Shown: positions 37,035 through 46,870, numbered from the stretch's first letter. The stretch is 64,000 bases of DNA from Enchytraeus crypticus (GCA_905160935.1 CAJHZI010000271.1:1417501-1481500), one strand, 5' to 3'. The notes: generated from the sequence alone by a model not told the origin. Made by a program: numbers and translations.

Positions 37035-37994
37035 TAAAAAATTCTCAATACACCTCGAAATACCATTCATCCTATTGCACTGTATCTCGTAGTATCAGAT
37101 AATTAATCATACGGTTATATCTGAATAAATGCTATAAGAAATAGGAAGAAGAATTGATAGGACACATTCCAAGGGGAGATAGTTTACTAAAAGAGGTCAT
37201 AAAAGGTAGAATGGAAGGAAGGAAAAGCAGAGGATGATCCAGATTAGGAATGTTAGGTGATTTAAAGATCCACTTGCGCATGAAGAGGAAAACAGAAGAC
37301 AGAACAGAGTGGAGGCGTTATATGCCATGGGCCTGTCAGTAGGCAGTGCACCAAGAGAGTGAGAGAGAGATAGAGGCAACAGCTATCCTAAACACCTGAA
37401 CGAGTTGAGTAGTCAAGGAAATATAGAGAGAAAAGCTTCGACGAGAGAATTAAGTTAGGTGCGACAGCGGTAGTTTATGTTATTTATGTTATGTTTTTGT
37501 GTTTTTTCAGCACGAGCACAAAGTCGCAGGCGACCAGTCCCATGATGGCGATGCCGTACTCGTCCTGTGTGAACATGCTCAAGGCTCTCAACTACCACAC
37601 TCGTCTCTCTCAGGACGGTCTGCACAGTCTCAGTCCATCGAAAGAACCGACTGAAACCAGTCGAGACCCGTCTCTGCTGGATCGTAACGGCTACTCGTCG
37701 CTGCCGATGCCGAGGCAGGTGAGACGACTTGCTCAGGCGTATTGTTCTGAGACTGCCGACGTTTTAACGCAGCTCGGTGGAGCAGGGAACGGCGCGTATA
37801 AACTAACGGCGGTTATCGTTCATCTGGGCGACGCCTCGTCGGGACATTTTGTGACTTATCGCAGGGCGCCCTCTATAAATGGGCAGAGGTTTCCCGCCCA
37901 GTGGCTCTATACGTCTGACGTTGTCGTTAAGATTGTGTCGTTAGCTACGGTATTGGCTTCTGACGCATATATGCTATTTTACGAAAAGATCTAG
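26491..37994 (+). CDS. USP30: Ubiquitin carboxyl-terminal hydrolase 30 (nine coding exons)
   Basis: USP30 is a deubiquitinase anchored in the mitochondrial outer membrane. It removes ubiquitin (notably Lys6-linked chains) from mitochondrial proteins and opposes Parkin-driven mitophagy. Joining 26491-26611, 28897-29061, 29583-29683, 31224-31322, 32205-32342, 33458-33517, 34642-34833, 35553-35794 and 37511-37994 gives one frame of 533 codons (human about 517). Residues 9-29 form a membrane segment followed by a basic run (RRQHKRNKK). The Cys box is GLVNLGNTCFMN with catalytic Cys53. DAHEMFHVLTETL matches the USP QDAHE box. A Cys4 zinc site is formed by Cys202/205 and Cys251/254. The His box SGHFVTYRR has His485, and Ser508 in WLYTSD matches the Ser of the Cys-His-Ser triad known for USP30. 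All introns are GT-AG. No lesion was seen. Introns hold a LINE remnant, SINEs and four tandem arrays. Confidence 0.97.
26935..28260 (+). mobile_element. LINE (APE-type non-LTR) remnant in USP30 intron 1
   Basis: Broken frames give SNWRGITLLSIPGKVF (27001-27048), an RT palm entry motif. They continue with GVRQGCILSPFLYVLVI (27381-27430), LKNKIYSTIVQPFLMYACE (27640-27696), FLGHVLIMPNDRYVKT (28010-28060) and GKRKRGRPRFT (28080-28113). This order is typical of LINE ORF2 from the RT to the C-terminus. The catalytic FADD box is not seen. Many stops; inactive. A family F piece interrupts it near 27715-27830. Confidence 0.85.
27712..27835 (-). repeat. Family F fragment inside the LINE remnant
   Basis: CATCATCATCTTCCCTTAAA, CCCAGTTTAATTAGGGGTCA and GGATACAAATAGAC match the inverted 3' part of family F (compare 60070-60180). 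Confidence 0.7.
28897..29061 (+). CDS. USP30: USP30 coding exon 2: catalytic Cys box
   Basis: Acceptor TTTTTATCAG, donor AGAG|GTTTGAT. It contains GLVNLGNTCFMNAVLQAL with the nucleophile Cys53. Phase 1 at both ends. Confidence 0.96.
29065..29570. repeat. 33-bp minisatellite in USP30 intron 2
   Basis: About fifteen diverged copies of ATTTAATTATTGGTTGTACC plus AGTGGCTGCGTCG. Because 33 bp is eleven codons, the array creates open frames with a repeating D-L-I-I-G-C-T-S-G-C pattern that are not protein. Confidence 0.9.
29583..29683 (+). CDS. USP30: USP30 coding exon 3
   Basis: Acceptor GCTTTTGTAG; ends CCTGAAGAACAG|GTTAGT. It encodes LNNDSVEYREEYSLTDVIRS to the EEQ that joins DAHE of the next exon. 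Its last three bases are also the first three bases of a 38-bp tandem array. Confidence 0.95.
29681..30250. repeat. 38-bp minisatellite starting on the exon 3 donor
   Basis: Fifteen consecutive 38-bp units, exactly 570 bp. The first unit starts with the last CAG of exon 3, and fourteen of fifteen units begin CAGGTTAGT or CAGGTCAGT, a consensus 5' splice site. The fourth begins CAAGTCAGT. Confidence 0.97.
30515..30845 (+). mobile_element. SINE-B (tRNA-Arg-like head)
   Basis: Head GATATGGCGCAACGGTTAGA with an anticodon-loop-like CACTTCGGATG and a decayed box B (GTGTTCAATG). The body contains GTCGGCAGAATAGAACCTAT and ATTTCACAGGTAATTTAAAG. Other copies are at 41805-42085 (+) and 52555-52845 (-). 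Confidence 0.8.
31012..31165 (-). mobile_element. SINE-A (tRNA-derived) in USP30 intron 3
   Basis: GCTGGTAAAGCTAATGTCAA, CTCACTCGAAAGCGATGTCA, CCAGGATTTGAACC and CCACTGGCTCCAGCCAGT are in inverted order. Confidence 0.9.
31224..31322 (+). CDS. USP30: USP30 coding exon 4: QDAHE box
   Basis: Acceptor GTGATTCAG, donor CTGCAG|GTGAGT. It encodes DAHEMFHVLTETLNDETT through LFDISRLQ, aligning with the human DAHELFHVI..LFDVHSLEQ segment. Phase 0 on both sides. Confidence 0.96.
31840..32160 (-). repeat. Family F repeat in USP30 intron 4
   Basis: TTGGTTTAGATCTTAGTGCT, TTGTCGCCTTTTACGACACA and CAACCCGGACTCAACACGGG form the inverse of 46570-46700. Confidence 0.75.
32205..32342 (+). CDS. USP30: USP30 coding exon 5: first half of zinc site
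   Basis: Acceptor TTTGTTTTTAAG, donor TTTAAG|GTTTGC. It ends NPFHGLLASQLNCKRCGFK, supplying Cys202 and Cys205 of the Cys4 site. Confidence 0.93.
32495..32602 (+). mobile_element. LINE-GA 3' end with (GA)n tail
   Basis: AAAAGGAAAGCGGAAGATAG, AGTGGAGGTGTTATATACCA and TGGACCTGCCAGTAGGC, then GA repeats. It lies in USP30 intron 5. Confidence 0.75.
32850..33457. repeat. About 150-bp tandem copies of the exon 6 acceptor region
   Basis: Acceptor-like TTCAG/TTTCAG junctions end at 32995, 33144 and 33306; the true acceptor ends at 33457 (spacings 149, 162 and 151). The copies share CCTGTTGTATAT, GTTCATTTATGTAA and GCATGGGACATTGTTGTT. After the 33306 junction the sequence TGTGCCTTTAAGTATG mimics the true exon start TGCGCCATTAAGTATG. 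Confidence 0.85.
33458..33517 (+). CDS. USP30: USP30 coding exon 6
   Basis: Twenty codons, CAIKYDHFDSLSLTIPAHNM, matching human FDTFDSLSLSIPA. Acceptor CTGTTCCAG, donor ATG|GTAAGTG. It is preceded by three diverged copies of its own acceptor. Confidence 0.95.
34030..34495. repeat. 16-bp minisatellite in USP30 intron 6
   Basis: About 28 copies of CTCTAAGGTTGTGCAA with 14-17 bp length variants, ending about 150 bp before exon 7. Confidence 0.95.
34642..34833 (+). CDS. USP30: USP30 coding exon 7: second half of zinc site
   Basis: Acceptor ACTGTGTAG, donor GGAAAG|GTTTGA. GPLTVESLLKNYVLPETVEG is followed by VTCEKC (Cys251 and Cys254) and ends HIKQMTIGK, aligning with human FVKQLKLGK. Confidence 0.95.
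35018..35105 (+). repeat. Family F fragment
   Basis: GAAGAATAGACAAACCATTA, CATGTGTTGTAAAAGGTGAC and AAAGAAAATATTGAGAAAGG. Confidence 0.5.
35140..35262 (+). repeat. Family C repeat
   Basis: AGGCATGGCCTTTTGCTAAG, GGATTAACTTGTTGATCTGT and GGAATGCTCTTTATGATGCG. Confidence 0.65.
35265..35400 (+). repeat. Family D repeat
   Basis: GCGCACTTGTCACTGC, TGGCCTTTGTGTCCTTTTTC and AAGTGAAATAAATATGATT. The inverse copy is at 51825-51960. Confidence 0.6.
35440..35502 (+). repeat. Family E-like tail
   Basis: TGACATTGCCTTATGGCGAG, then GAACCGGGCGTTAAATTCTT. Confidence 0.55.
35553..35794 (+). CDS. USP30: USP30 coding exon 8
   Basis: Acceptor GTGTTTTAG. It encodes LPQCLCIHIQRTAWLNNG onward, matching human LPQCLCIHLQRLSW. 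It ends inside a Pro codon (CC|GTATGT), phase 2, completed by the first base of exon 9. Confidence 0.95.
36272..36480 (-). mobile_element. LINE C-terminal fragment in USP30 intron 8
   Basis: KWAGHVTRIEEHRNPRKIF, then GKRTMGRPKRRYKNCLEED: the W-x-GHV-x-R and GKR-x-x-GRP-x-x-R signature of LINE ORF2 C-termini. It is a family different from LINE-GA. Confidence 0.85.
36952..37034 (+). repeat. Family E tail with (TTA)n
   Basis: TGACGTCCCTGACATCATCC, GAGGAAACGGACGTTAAACC, then TTATTA repeats. Confidence 0.8.
37130..37372 (+). mobile_element. LINE-GA 3' end, longest copy
   Basis: A nearly open frame reads NRKKNWIGHIPRGDSLLKE, then GRMEGRKSRG, RTEWRRYMPWACQ, a stop, and a GA-rich tail. This shows that the short TCCATGGCATATAAC-type repeats elsewhere are LINE 3' ends. 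Confidence 0.8.
37511..37994 (+). CDS. USP30: USP30 coding exon 9: catalytic His and Ser
   Basis: Acceptor GTTTTTTCAG. It carries KLTAVIVHLGDASSGHFVTY with His485, WLYTSD with Ser508, and ends AYMLFYEKI then TAG (37992-37994), matching human AYLLFYERV. Confidence 0.97.
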
Positions 37995-40900
37995 TATATA
38001 ATAGTGTGCCGCGGTGAAGAAATATATTAATTGTCGTACGATGTAACTGTTGCAAAAGCCATGACGAGTATTGAAATATATTCTGTTATTTTTCTCTCAA
38101 GCATTTTCTCTTTCTAAATTTATGATGGCATGGTTATCTTAATATTTACTTTCTGTTGTGCTTCAATGGCAACATCAAACTATGAATGATTGGTGAACGC
38201 GATAACAGCTGTAGTATTGCTAAAAAGCGCGTTAGTTCATTTGCACAACCGAAAAAAGTATGTTCTCAGAATATTGTAGGTCATAAGCTAAGCCTCAACT
38301 CAACAGCTGATAGATATTTTACTAGTTGATTAGTAAGGGATTAAAAGTGTTACTCTAGGACTAATCCATAGGATGACATGTTGCTAATTGACAGGCTGAA
38401 GATAAAAGTAGTGAAATTTTATTTGCATTGTAAATATATTGCCTATATTATACATGCATATATGACATGCTAACATTTTATCTAGATTAGCTACATAATG
38501 ATATGCCTGTTGGTTGTAGCGTATTAGCGATACTTTCATGCTCCCTACTGTTTCATTTATACATGTAGCTAGTACATATGTTTTGTTGGTAAGAAGCTTG
38601 TTAACAAGGCTTCAATCGGTGATCGTTGAGCTGTTTTACTGACTGCTTTGTGTACCACGCACGCTTGTTTTTGTGTGTTCAGTTTTGTGAGTGCAGTTTG
38701 TGTGTGTGCAGTCTGTTTGTCTATTTGTACGTTTGTCTGCTTGTCAGTGTGGTGATCTGTATATAGAGCAACTCTCACTATGTTATGTAAATAAGTTGAG
38801 TTGATAGAGATTAGAAGAACATCTAGTGAATATAACCCCTGGGCATTGTGGCATGATCTATGGCTGCGTTTCATAGGTGCATCACGTCACAACTCTGTAG
38901 TGAGTCGTGACACTAATATACTTATGATGGCGTCATGTCTCTGCAAAATCTATAAGAAATTTGGCAACTAAATTTGACAACTTGGAAGAAAATTGTTTAA
39001 AAATGTTAAAACGATTCTAGCTAATGCTTATTTGCAGAGAGGAGCAGACTACTAAGACATGAGTATACTACTGTGTAGTACTATTACTGTGTTGTAGATT
39101 TTACTGGCCTATATAGTGTCGAATACAACTCTGTAAATTTGGAGTTTTCATTGCGTCTCATAACTATATACCCTGTCACATAGTGTGGTTTTGCTGTAGC
39201 ACGTCTATGTTCGCACATCATATATATGCCTTTTGTTTGCTTGATTCTTCTGTATACAGTGTCCCTAAAGATTCATATTGCTTGGTAGCTGTTACCTAAT
39301 AGCTAGAATTACTAGTTAGCGGTGTTTTATTGCTAGTTAGAAATTTACTAAGTAGATATTGATCATATGCAGAAAACGAGGACAAGCATAAAAACTAAAT
39401 GCTACTATGGAGTCTGGAATGTTTTAGCTTTTAGTTATAGCTAGCTGCCTAATTTATATTTAATATATTTTAGTTAATTTTTGTTAATTAGTAATTTAGC
39501 TCCAATCATTCTACTATATATTGTCCTCATTGCTGGACTTCTTTGATAACTATGTTTTCAATGTCTCCTCTCTCTCTTTCTCTTTCCTCAATCTCTCCAG
39601 TGCTCTGCAATGGGTGAAGGTCCTGGGCACATATTACTATTTGTAGTCTACTATCATCCTCTATTTACTTGATCATCTAATTAATGCTATTCAAGCGTGC
39701 AGCCTTTAACTTGGAGACTATGATTTCTGAGATCATTTCTTTGACTTCTCTACGGACGTTTTCTTTTGTAGTTAATCGTTGTTGGATTTCTTGTACAGCG
39801 ATGAACTAAATGCAAAACGCAAGTTTAACGTCTCCTTTTAGCTAAAGTGTAATGTAAGCGCTTCACGATCAGTGGATTTACATCAATGGATGAACAAGTT
39901 TAATGCCACATACTCTGTCAAATTCCTCTGCTGAGTTGATTGTAATTTTGATTATCGGTGCGTAGGTGAGAAAGACACTAATTTACGGTGGTCAGCTAGA
40001 TAAGATGTGTATCATCTTCCCTGACGACCGTTGTTCTGGTGTTTATAGACTAAATGACACTCTGTGTTCCTAGGAATTTAAAAAAAAATTAATTTCATTT
40101 AAATGTTTGTCAGTGATTTGCTATTGATGCTAAAATAAACACATATATCTCTCTCTCTCTCTCAATCCCATTATACAGAGGAATATTTCAATTATATTAT
40201 TATTATCATCATTATATATAGACTAGATTGACTTCGTAGTATTTGGCAACAGTCGTCCACTACCTGTTAATCACTTTTATTGAACCGACCCTGAGGGACG
40301 GAGAGCTAGATTCTCCTTTTGATTGTCCAGTATTTACTTCTTGGGTGAGAAAACCTGTAATATCGTTCAAATCTGGACAGAATACCTGGCTACCATTTTG
40401 ACCTGCAGTGAGACATAGAACCAACTCATATAATGTATGTGTATTACAGAAAATATTAAGTTGTCTTGGATCTTTTACAAATCTTCCAACTTTTCGGTTT
40501 TCAGATGGTTAATATTTCTCAAGCTGAATTTTACTGCTATTCTTTAGTCTCAGAAATTTCTGCAAGATTTCCGCTGCTTGCTGTGTACCTCAATTTTAAT
40601 TTTTTATATTACATATATTATATTTCATTATCATAATATAAAGAAATTTACATGTTCTTAATTAAAGATGATTTAGTAAATTATCTTTTCTGTTAGCGTC
40701 TCTTTATGTTATCATCTTTATTAATAAAATCTATCAGACATGGTTGTCTCTCGTGTCAGCTATCGTCCCTTCATATGCTCATACTTTTATTTGACCGTCT
40801 CTATACCCTTTTGCCCACCTTGGACTGTCTGTGATGATATCTTATTTATGAGATAGGAACAGAAATTAAATGTTGTTAAATTTTGAGTTTTTTTTGATCA

Positions 40901-41334
40901 TATGTTGTATCGGTCATTTTACTTTATCATCTCTTTGTATGATCGCCTCTTTCTTTGATCATCTCTATCTATTGATTTTAGTGTCAGATAGCTAAGTAAC
41001 AGTCCTAATTTGATAAATTGTATTTATGAATGAAGATTTGAATGGAATGAAGCAAACAATTTGAAAATCTTATCTACTGTTTTCTTTTGTAAATTCTTAC
41101 TTATGACATCTTGTTGATGATGGCTCTTTATATAAATACTTAAGTGAAATATATTATATATATATATTTATGTAACGTGTATGACTGATGTATAAAATAG
41201 AGATGGGAATTTTATGAATTTCCATAGTTCGGGTTCGGTTTGATTCCCTTCTCTAGTATAAAATGTTACTTACTATAAAAAGACGATTTTCAATGTCAAA
41301 CAACTGACATGTCCAAATTTATGCATTAATTGTA
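37995..41334. other. USP30 3' flank and non-coding stretch
   Basis: No AATAAA is seen in the first 150 bp after the stop, so the polyadenylation site is uncertain. A CT-rich run with TGCTCTGCAATGGGTGAAGG (39565-39650) looks like an inverted LINE tail. Nothing else is recognised. Confidence 0.5.
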
Positions 41335-41392
41335 AGTCCTGATGAAGACATCTGGTGAAGAACCGGACGTTAAATCTTCTTTAATTGATTGT
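41335..41392 (+). repeat. Family E-like tail
   Basis: TCCTGATGAAGACATCTGGT, then GAACCGGACGTTAAATCTTC. A further short example is at 41625-41692, ending in TTA repeats. Confidence 0.6.
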
Positions 41393-41804
41393 CTATTGTT
41401 AGATAATTTCACTTGCTGTGTAATTGATTGTAATCTTTAAAAGTCGTTGACGATATGATACTATGCTGTAATAGTTCTCACCAGGTGCCTCCTCTAGTAA
41501 TCTGAATATCTCTGTGGAATAGTGAAGACTGATTTTACCTTTTTATTAAAATAACTTTACATTTTTATTATCGTTAAGTTATTGCCAGCATGTGGCAGTG
41601 TTGTTATGTTAGTTATAACGTCCTAGATTAAATAATGAGGGTACGGACGTTAAACCATTAGTTATTATTATTATTATTATTACTATTATTTATTGTATCA
41701 TTATTATTAAATATATAATAACAATAATTGTTACTGTTAATGACTATAACAATCTGATATTATTGATCGAATGTGATATTTACAGTCTCAACTCAAGCAC
41801 ATTG

Positions 41805-42085
41805 ATTATCTCAAAAAATTTACACACATACTGTGGCTCAAGTCAGGACGTGCTCAGTCAAAATATTTAATATTCACAAACATGAATGTTATTGGCACAA
41901 TAGAGCCTACCAGTCGGCCGAATTTCACAGCTAATTTATAGAATCTCGGCCATACTAGTTTCAACAGCAACTCGTAACACTGTCAACAATTAATGGGTGT
42001 GTAGACGATCGTTGAACAGTCAATGGATGTCTAAAAGATGGTTGAACGGGTGCGACTTAGGCGAAGAAGAAGAAGAAGCTCAGTA
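41805..42085 (+). mobile_element. SINE-B, 5' part lost
   Basis: GTCAAAATATTTAATATTCA, GGCACAATAGAGCCTACCAG, TTTCACAGCTAATTTATAGA, ending GAAGAAGAAGAAGAAG. Confidence 0.75.
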
Positions 42086-43244
42086 TTTACTCCAGTAGGA
42101 TACTCTGAGAGTTCTCCGGACTAATCAGGAAGTTACGTTAAGTGGAATGATATGACTCTATGCTCAGTCTACTCGTATGTGACATGCAATGTTGTGTGAG
42201 AGTCCATAAGATAATAGATTATACGAATAAACTGTTACTGATTTCCAGATATATACTATTTTTTATACAGGCATTACCGTGGTATTGTTGTAAAATGTTT
42301 ATTTGTTGTTGTGAAATTTCTATAAATATTTTTAATGATTTATCTACGGTCAAATTGTATTGTATTATTTCGACGGGAGTAGTACTCTACTTAATAGTTC
42401 TTTTCCGACATATATCCTCTTTTATTTTTCATTATATGCTTTAGTCGTGGTTTACGGACACTTCACAAATTTAAAAGTTGAGATAGCTTTTCTTTGGTCA
42501 AGGGTACTATTGTGGATTGGTAAAGTAAGTTAATTAAAATTAAAATTTATGGTCTGATAAAGATTATGTGATACTAATGAGCTTGCACTTGTTTCTATTC
42601 ATTCTCACTTTCACTCGCTCACATATCAACTCATAACTGCTTATTCATGCGTAGATGTTGTGTGTTTATAGTGTAAAGTATGCACCATTACAATATGTCC
42701 TGCTTATTTTTTCATGGGGCGTACTAATTAACGATTTACAATAATATTATATATATACACATATGCATGTATTGTATGTACTATAGAGAATTTTGTAGGA
42801 TTCCTTCTCAGTATCGTTCAAGTCACGTAACGTCACTGTTGTGACTTACTTTAATACTTGTTGCTGTACACTCATTATTTCGAATATTTGCATTTGTTAA
42901 ATACTGTAGTTAAGCACAGTTTCGTAGGGTTAAATGCATGCACCACACCTATGTTATTCAGTATTATTTCTCAACATTTCTCTCTTCAGATGCCCATACT
43001 ATTCTTTAGCTCTAAAGGAATAAACTGTGTATCTTATTTACGTGTTCATACTATTCTTAAACTGTAAAGAAGTAAACCATTCTGTTTACACGGATTTATG
43101 AACCTTTATTTTTGATTTGCTGACGCTATCGGCAAACAGATTCTCGTCTAACTACAGCATCTCAAGTTTTCTGAGATAGAACTCTATAACTCTGAATCAA
43201 ATCCGTGAAACCTGACATTCTAATTTATTCTGAGTCTTAATTGA
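42086..43244. other. AT-rich non-coding stretch
   Basis: Two open frames of 70-95 codons (42160-42444 and 42858-43067, +) show only hydrophobic AT-rich composition. No feature is recognised. Confidence 0.5.
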
Positions 43245-43245
43245 G

Positions 43246-43460
43246 CTGAGCCGATGGCTTTTTGAAATGTTGTTCTACAGTTGATCAGTAGACGCCTAGT
43301 TCAAATGCAGGGCTCTCCCCGTCACTGACTGGAGCCAGTGGCGATGTCGGTAAGTTATTCGACCGCGGATCAGTATGTGCGGGGTTCAAATCCTGGACTC
43401 AGCCGTCACTGACATCGCTTTCGAGTGAGGAAACTGACGTTAACATTAGCTTTTTTAATT
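43246..43460 (+). mobile_element. SINE-A, head-to-tail dimer
   Basis: A decayed copy (GAGCCGATGGCTT, GTTCAAATGCAGG, CCGTCACTGAC) leads straight into a well-preserved one: GAGCCAGTGGCGATGTCGGT, CGGGGTTCAAATCCTGG, GAGGAAACTGACGTTAACAT. Confidence 0.85.
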
Positions 43461-43949
43461 GATGTCGTACCAGGACATTGTTGAACTTGGCTTTAGCTGT
43501 ATCTTTTAATTCCAATTGGAAGTATTAATAGTAATTCCAATAATTATAGTCGAATAAAATATAATTATAGTCAATAATTATAATCGAATAACATCAAAAA
43601 TCGATTAACTTAAAGTATAAAATTGAGTTTTCTGTGTAGATTTCCATTATAATTAAATACAGTCGCAACATCTAAATCTACTCAAACTTATCTGGTCTTC
43701 TCGTAGCTGCCTGCGCAAAATAGTTACCTTAAAATAGAAGTTAGGTAGATGCCATTTTTATTGATGCAATTATTTGTTTCTGCATCCTACTACAGTGGAA
43801 TGAGATTAACTAGACGTCTTTGCCTAGCTACGTAAGTGCTATCCGATTCGCTTTATAGGATTCTTCCGCGAACTTTAATAGCTTTTGTACTCAAAATACA
43901 GTATTTAATATCAGTTCTATAGACAGTAATTTACTGTTAACCCAATCTT

Positions 43950-44032
43950 TGTGACCATAGCTCGAGCGTGTCGAGTCATCGAGAAGCCTTAGGCTTAATT
44001 ATGCGCCTGAACCTTGACACTAAACACACTAC
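43950..44032 (+). repeat. Family H repeat
   Basis: CATAGCTCGAGCGTGTCGAG, then CTGAACCTTGACACTAAACA. It matches 488-562 and 58230-58320. Confidence 0.65.
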
Positions 44033-44989
44033 AGCCTACATTTAATAGTTTTCCGAGAACAATATCAAATTCATCGTGCTAGTCCAGCGCAGTTAACTCC
44101 TGCCATCATAAAGTCAGTGTCTCCAAACCTTTAAAAGAATTCAGTATAGCTTCACACAACAAAGAAGGATGTAACTTCTGAACGGCACAAACCTGTGAGG
44201 AAACACTGGAGCAGATGCTGGAAGTTAATGCTGTAATTGATGAAGCACGTGCCATCCATGATACCCTCGCTCACTCCGGTCAACCGAACGACGCTTCGAC
44301 TCCTAGCACCAGCTCCCACAAAGCCACCACGCTATAGTCGAGCGTCTATCTTATAATGCTTCACGGTGGCTTCGCTTGTGGATTAGAGAAAGCGGTTGGA
44401 TTGTAGAGATGGGGAGCGTGAAGTCATGAAAATAAAGAATTTATCATTTTAGAGAGGTCAGGATGACGGAGGGTTGTGCGTTAAATCATCATAAGCTACT
44501 AATATAATTAATGTTTATTCCTCGCCGATTTGCTTAATGCTATCCAAGGTTCTGATAATTTTAAGAGAGGCTATATCTTGATCTCTGTTCGATATATTTC
44601 TTATAATTTTAGATCAAAACTCTTAAATATGCATAAAAGGTATCATCATATTTAATATGCTACTGTAATATATGTAGTATAATCATATTGTATTACAAAT
44701 TATTGTCTTCATAATAACACACATTAAATACAGTGAGATGATCAACTATGTTGATATCTATCACATTTAACACAGTAAGTGTAAATCTTAAGACAATTTA
44801 TTCCATTTTACGTGTAACCAGTCCTTTAAATGTCCGAAATTTAATTTTTAGACATTTAAAGATTTTCTCGGATTTTAATTCACCTCAGGAATAGTTATTT
44901 AAAACGTGTGACGTTACCAAACACTTCTAACCATTGCGCTACTGAGACATTTGATTAAAATAAAATAACTTCATGGCATCATAAGAAGG
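44033..44989. other. Non-coding stretch with one coding-like segment
   Basis: A + frame near 44190-44335 reads EETLEQMLEVNAVIDEARAI and continues to a stop after about 45 codons. It has balanced codon use, but no start, splice context or family is recognised. The rest is AT-rich. Confidence 0.35.
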
Positions 44990-45062
44990 AAATATAGAAA
45001 TATTTGGATGAGCTGTATGCCATGGACCTGCCAATAGGCAGTACACTTACAGAGCTCATAAA
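44990..45062 (+). mobile_element. LINE-GA 3' tip
   Basis: GAGCTGTATGCCATGGACCT, then GCCAATAGGCAGTACACTTA. Confidence 0.6.
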
Positions 45063-45237
45063 ATATGAATTATTATCGTCCTACCATAACAACGAGAAGA
45101 TAGTCATAGTGTTGACAATGTTACATGAATGGATATCGTCTAAAATAGGACAATAAGATATCTTTCTAATCATCAATATTAGAGACTCCTCAGAACAAAC
45201 CAGTGTCCCTAACAATGGAACGAGACAGTCACATATA

Positions 45238-45296
45238 CAGGGAAAGGAGAATGTCGAGGTAGAGATAGATATATAGATCAGAGCGAAGATAGATGG

Positions 45297-45348
<52 letters not shown>

Positions 45349-45380
45349 GAAGAGAGATAGAGAGATAGATATAGATGATC

Positions 45381-45415
<35 letters not shown>

Positions 45416-45418
45416 AGA
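45238..45418. repeat. (GA)n/GATA microsatellite
   Basis: Long GA runs broken by AGATAGAT units. The minus-strand Ser/Leu open frame is an artefact. Confidence 0.95.
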
Positions 45419-46004
45419 CAGTGATATAAAGAGGAATCGAGGTCATTATTTATCGCCTGTTGTATACGACCGAGGGACGGTGAGTTTACAAAATTGGGAT
45501 TAATGTTTGGAATAAACGAGAGACGGGCGAGGCAGTCTCACGAGCAACAAGGCCTTGAAATGCAAATTAGCCTCTTCCTCTGCTCACAAGCTCAACTAAT
45601 TCCAGCCTCTCCACGGGCTTAGCTCTCGTGTCCACTGCCTTCCACTTTCTTCCTATCCATGGTTCGATTTCCTGCCGATATAATATTATATGTATATCAG
45701 AGAGATATGTCTAGCATTTCCTGTCAAAAGGTAAAAACGTATGGTTTTTATGTTCTATATGTTTTTATGTATAAAAGATAAATTTTTTATGTTTGTATAG
45801 ATAAAATAATATCTTAAACATTCTCAAGACACAAATTGCATAGGCTACAAACATACACTTGTATATTGTCCTAATACATATATAACATCTGCCTAGATAA
45901 ACGAATACGGTACGTAATATATCGTAGTATATGGATGATCGATAAGCTTACGCTTTAGCAATATACATGTAGGGCCAATACATGTGTTTGTAACATTTAA
46001 AAGT

Positions 46005-46048
46005 ATTTTTCTAGTGCACTGCCTAACGGCAGATCAGTGGCATAGTAT
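46005..46048 (-). mobile_element. LINE-GA 3' tip
   Basis: AGTGCACTGCCTAACGGCAG, then ATCAGTGGCATAG. Confidence 0.45.
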
Positions 46049-46111
46049 AGTAGTAGCTCTTCTAAATATGCCAATTACATACACTGTTCATTATTTTATG
46101 TTTCTTTGCTG

Positions 46112-46242
46112 GAGCCAGTGACGATGTCGGAAAAAATTCGACCGCGGATCAGTATGTTCGGGGTTCAAATCCTGGGGTCACCCGTCACTGACATTGCTTT
46201 CGAGGGAGGAAACTGACGATAAAAATTAGCTTTTTATACAAT
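46112..46242 (+). mobile_element. SINE-A
   Basis: GGAGCCAGTGACGATGTCGG, CGGGGTTCAAATCCTGGGGT and GAGGAAACTGACGATAAAAA. Confidence 0.9.
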
Positions 46243-46569
46243 ATGAGAGATTAAAAGTTTCATTCGATCTCATTGATCGCTGATGATGCTTTTGTTGTTG
46301 AATTAGCAGAAGCAGGAAACAAGAATGCAGGTATTTCGATGCTCTGATAAATAAACTGTTTCCAAAGTCAAATCAAACGAATGTCGTTTAGCTTTCATTT
46401 AATGTGTTCGTCATTTCTTTCTTATCACCCTGCCCAGGTATTACCGGTGCACGCCGTAGGCCCGTTACTGGTAATTCCTCTGCTTTCATAAATCAAAATG
46501 ATGACTAATCGAGCACTTAAAGTTTTAACATTACAATTTCCTGTTACAGCACTAATCGACGATATACTC

Positions 46570-46870
46570 ATATTATTTAGGTTTAAGAATACCCGTGTTG
46601 TGTCAGGGATTTGAATAATAGACCAAACATGGATTGCACGTGTCGTAAAAGGCAACAGAGCACAAATATCCAAACCAAAGTTAGAAAGGGTATACGGTTG
46701 GTGAGCGCCTAGGCTCCAGAAAGTGCTACAAAAGTTTTTAATCTCAACTTTAGTTTAACTGGGTTTCAAAGGAAGATGATGATGATGATGATGATGACAC
46801 TAACGATGATGATGATGATGATGACGCTGATGATGACGATGACGATGATGATAATGATGATGATGATGAT
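46570..46870 (+). repeat. Family F repeat with (GAT)n tail
   Basis: ACCCGTGTTGTGTCAGGGAT, ACGTGTCGTAAAAGGCAACA, GGTGAGCGCCTAGGCTCCAG, then GATGAT repeats with GAC interruptions. It shows the tail orientation of the family. Confidence 0.85.
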
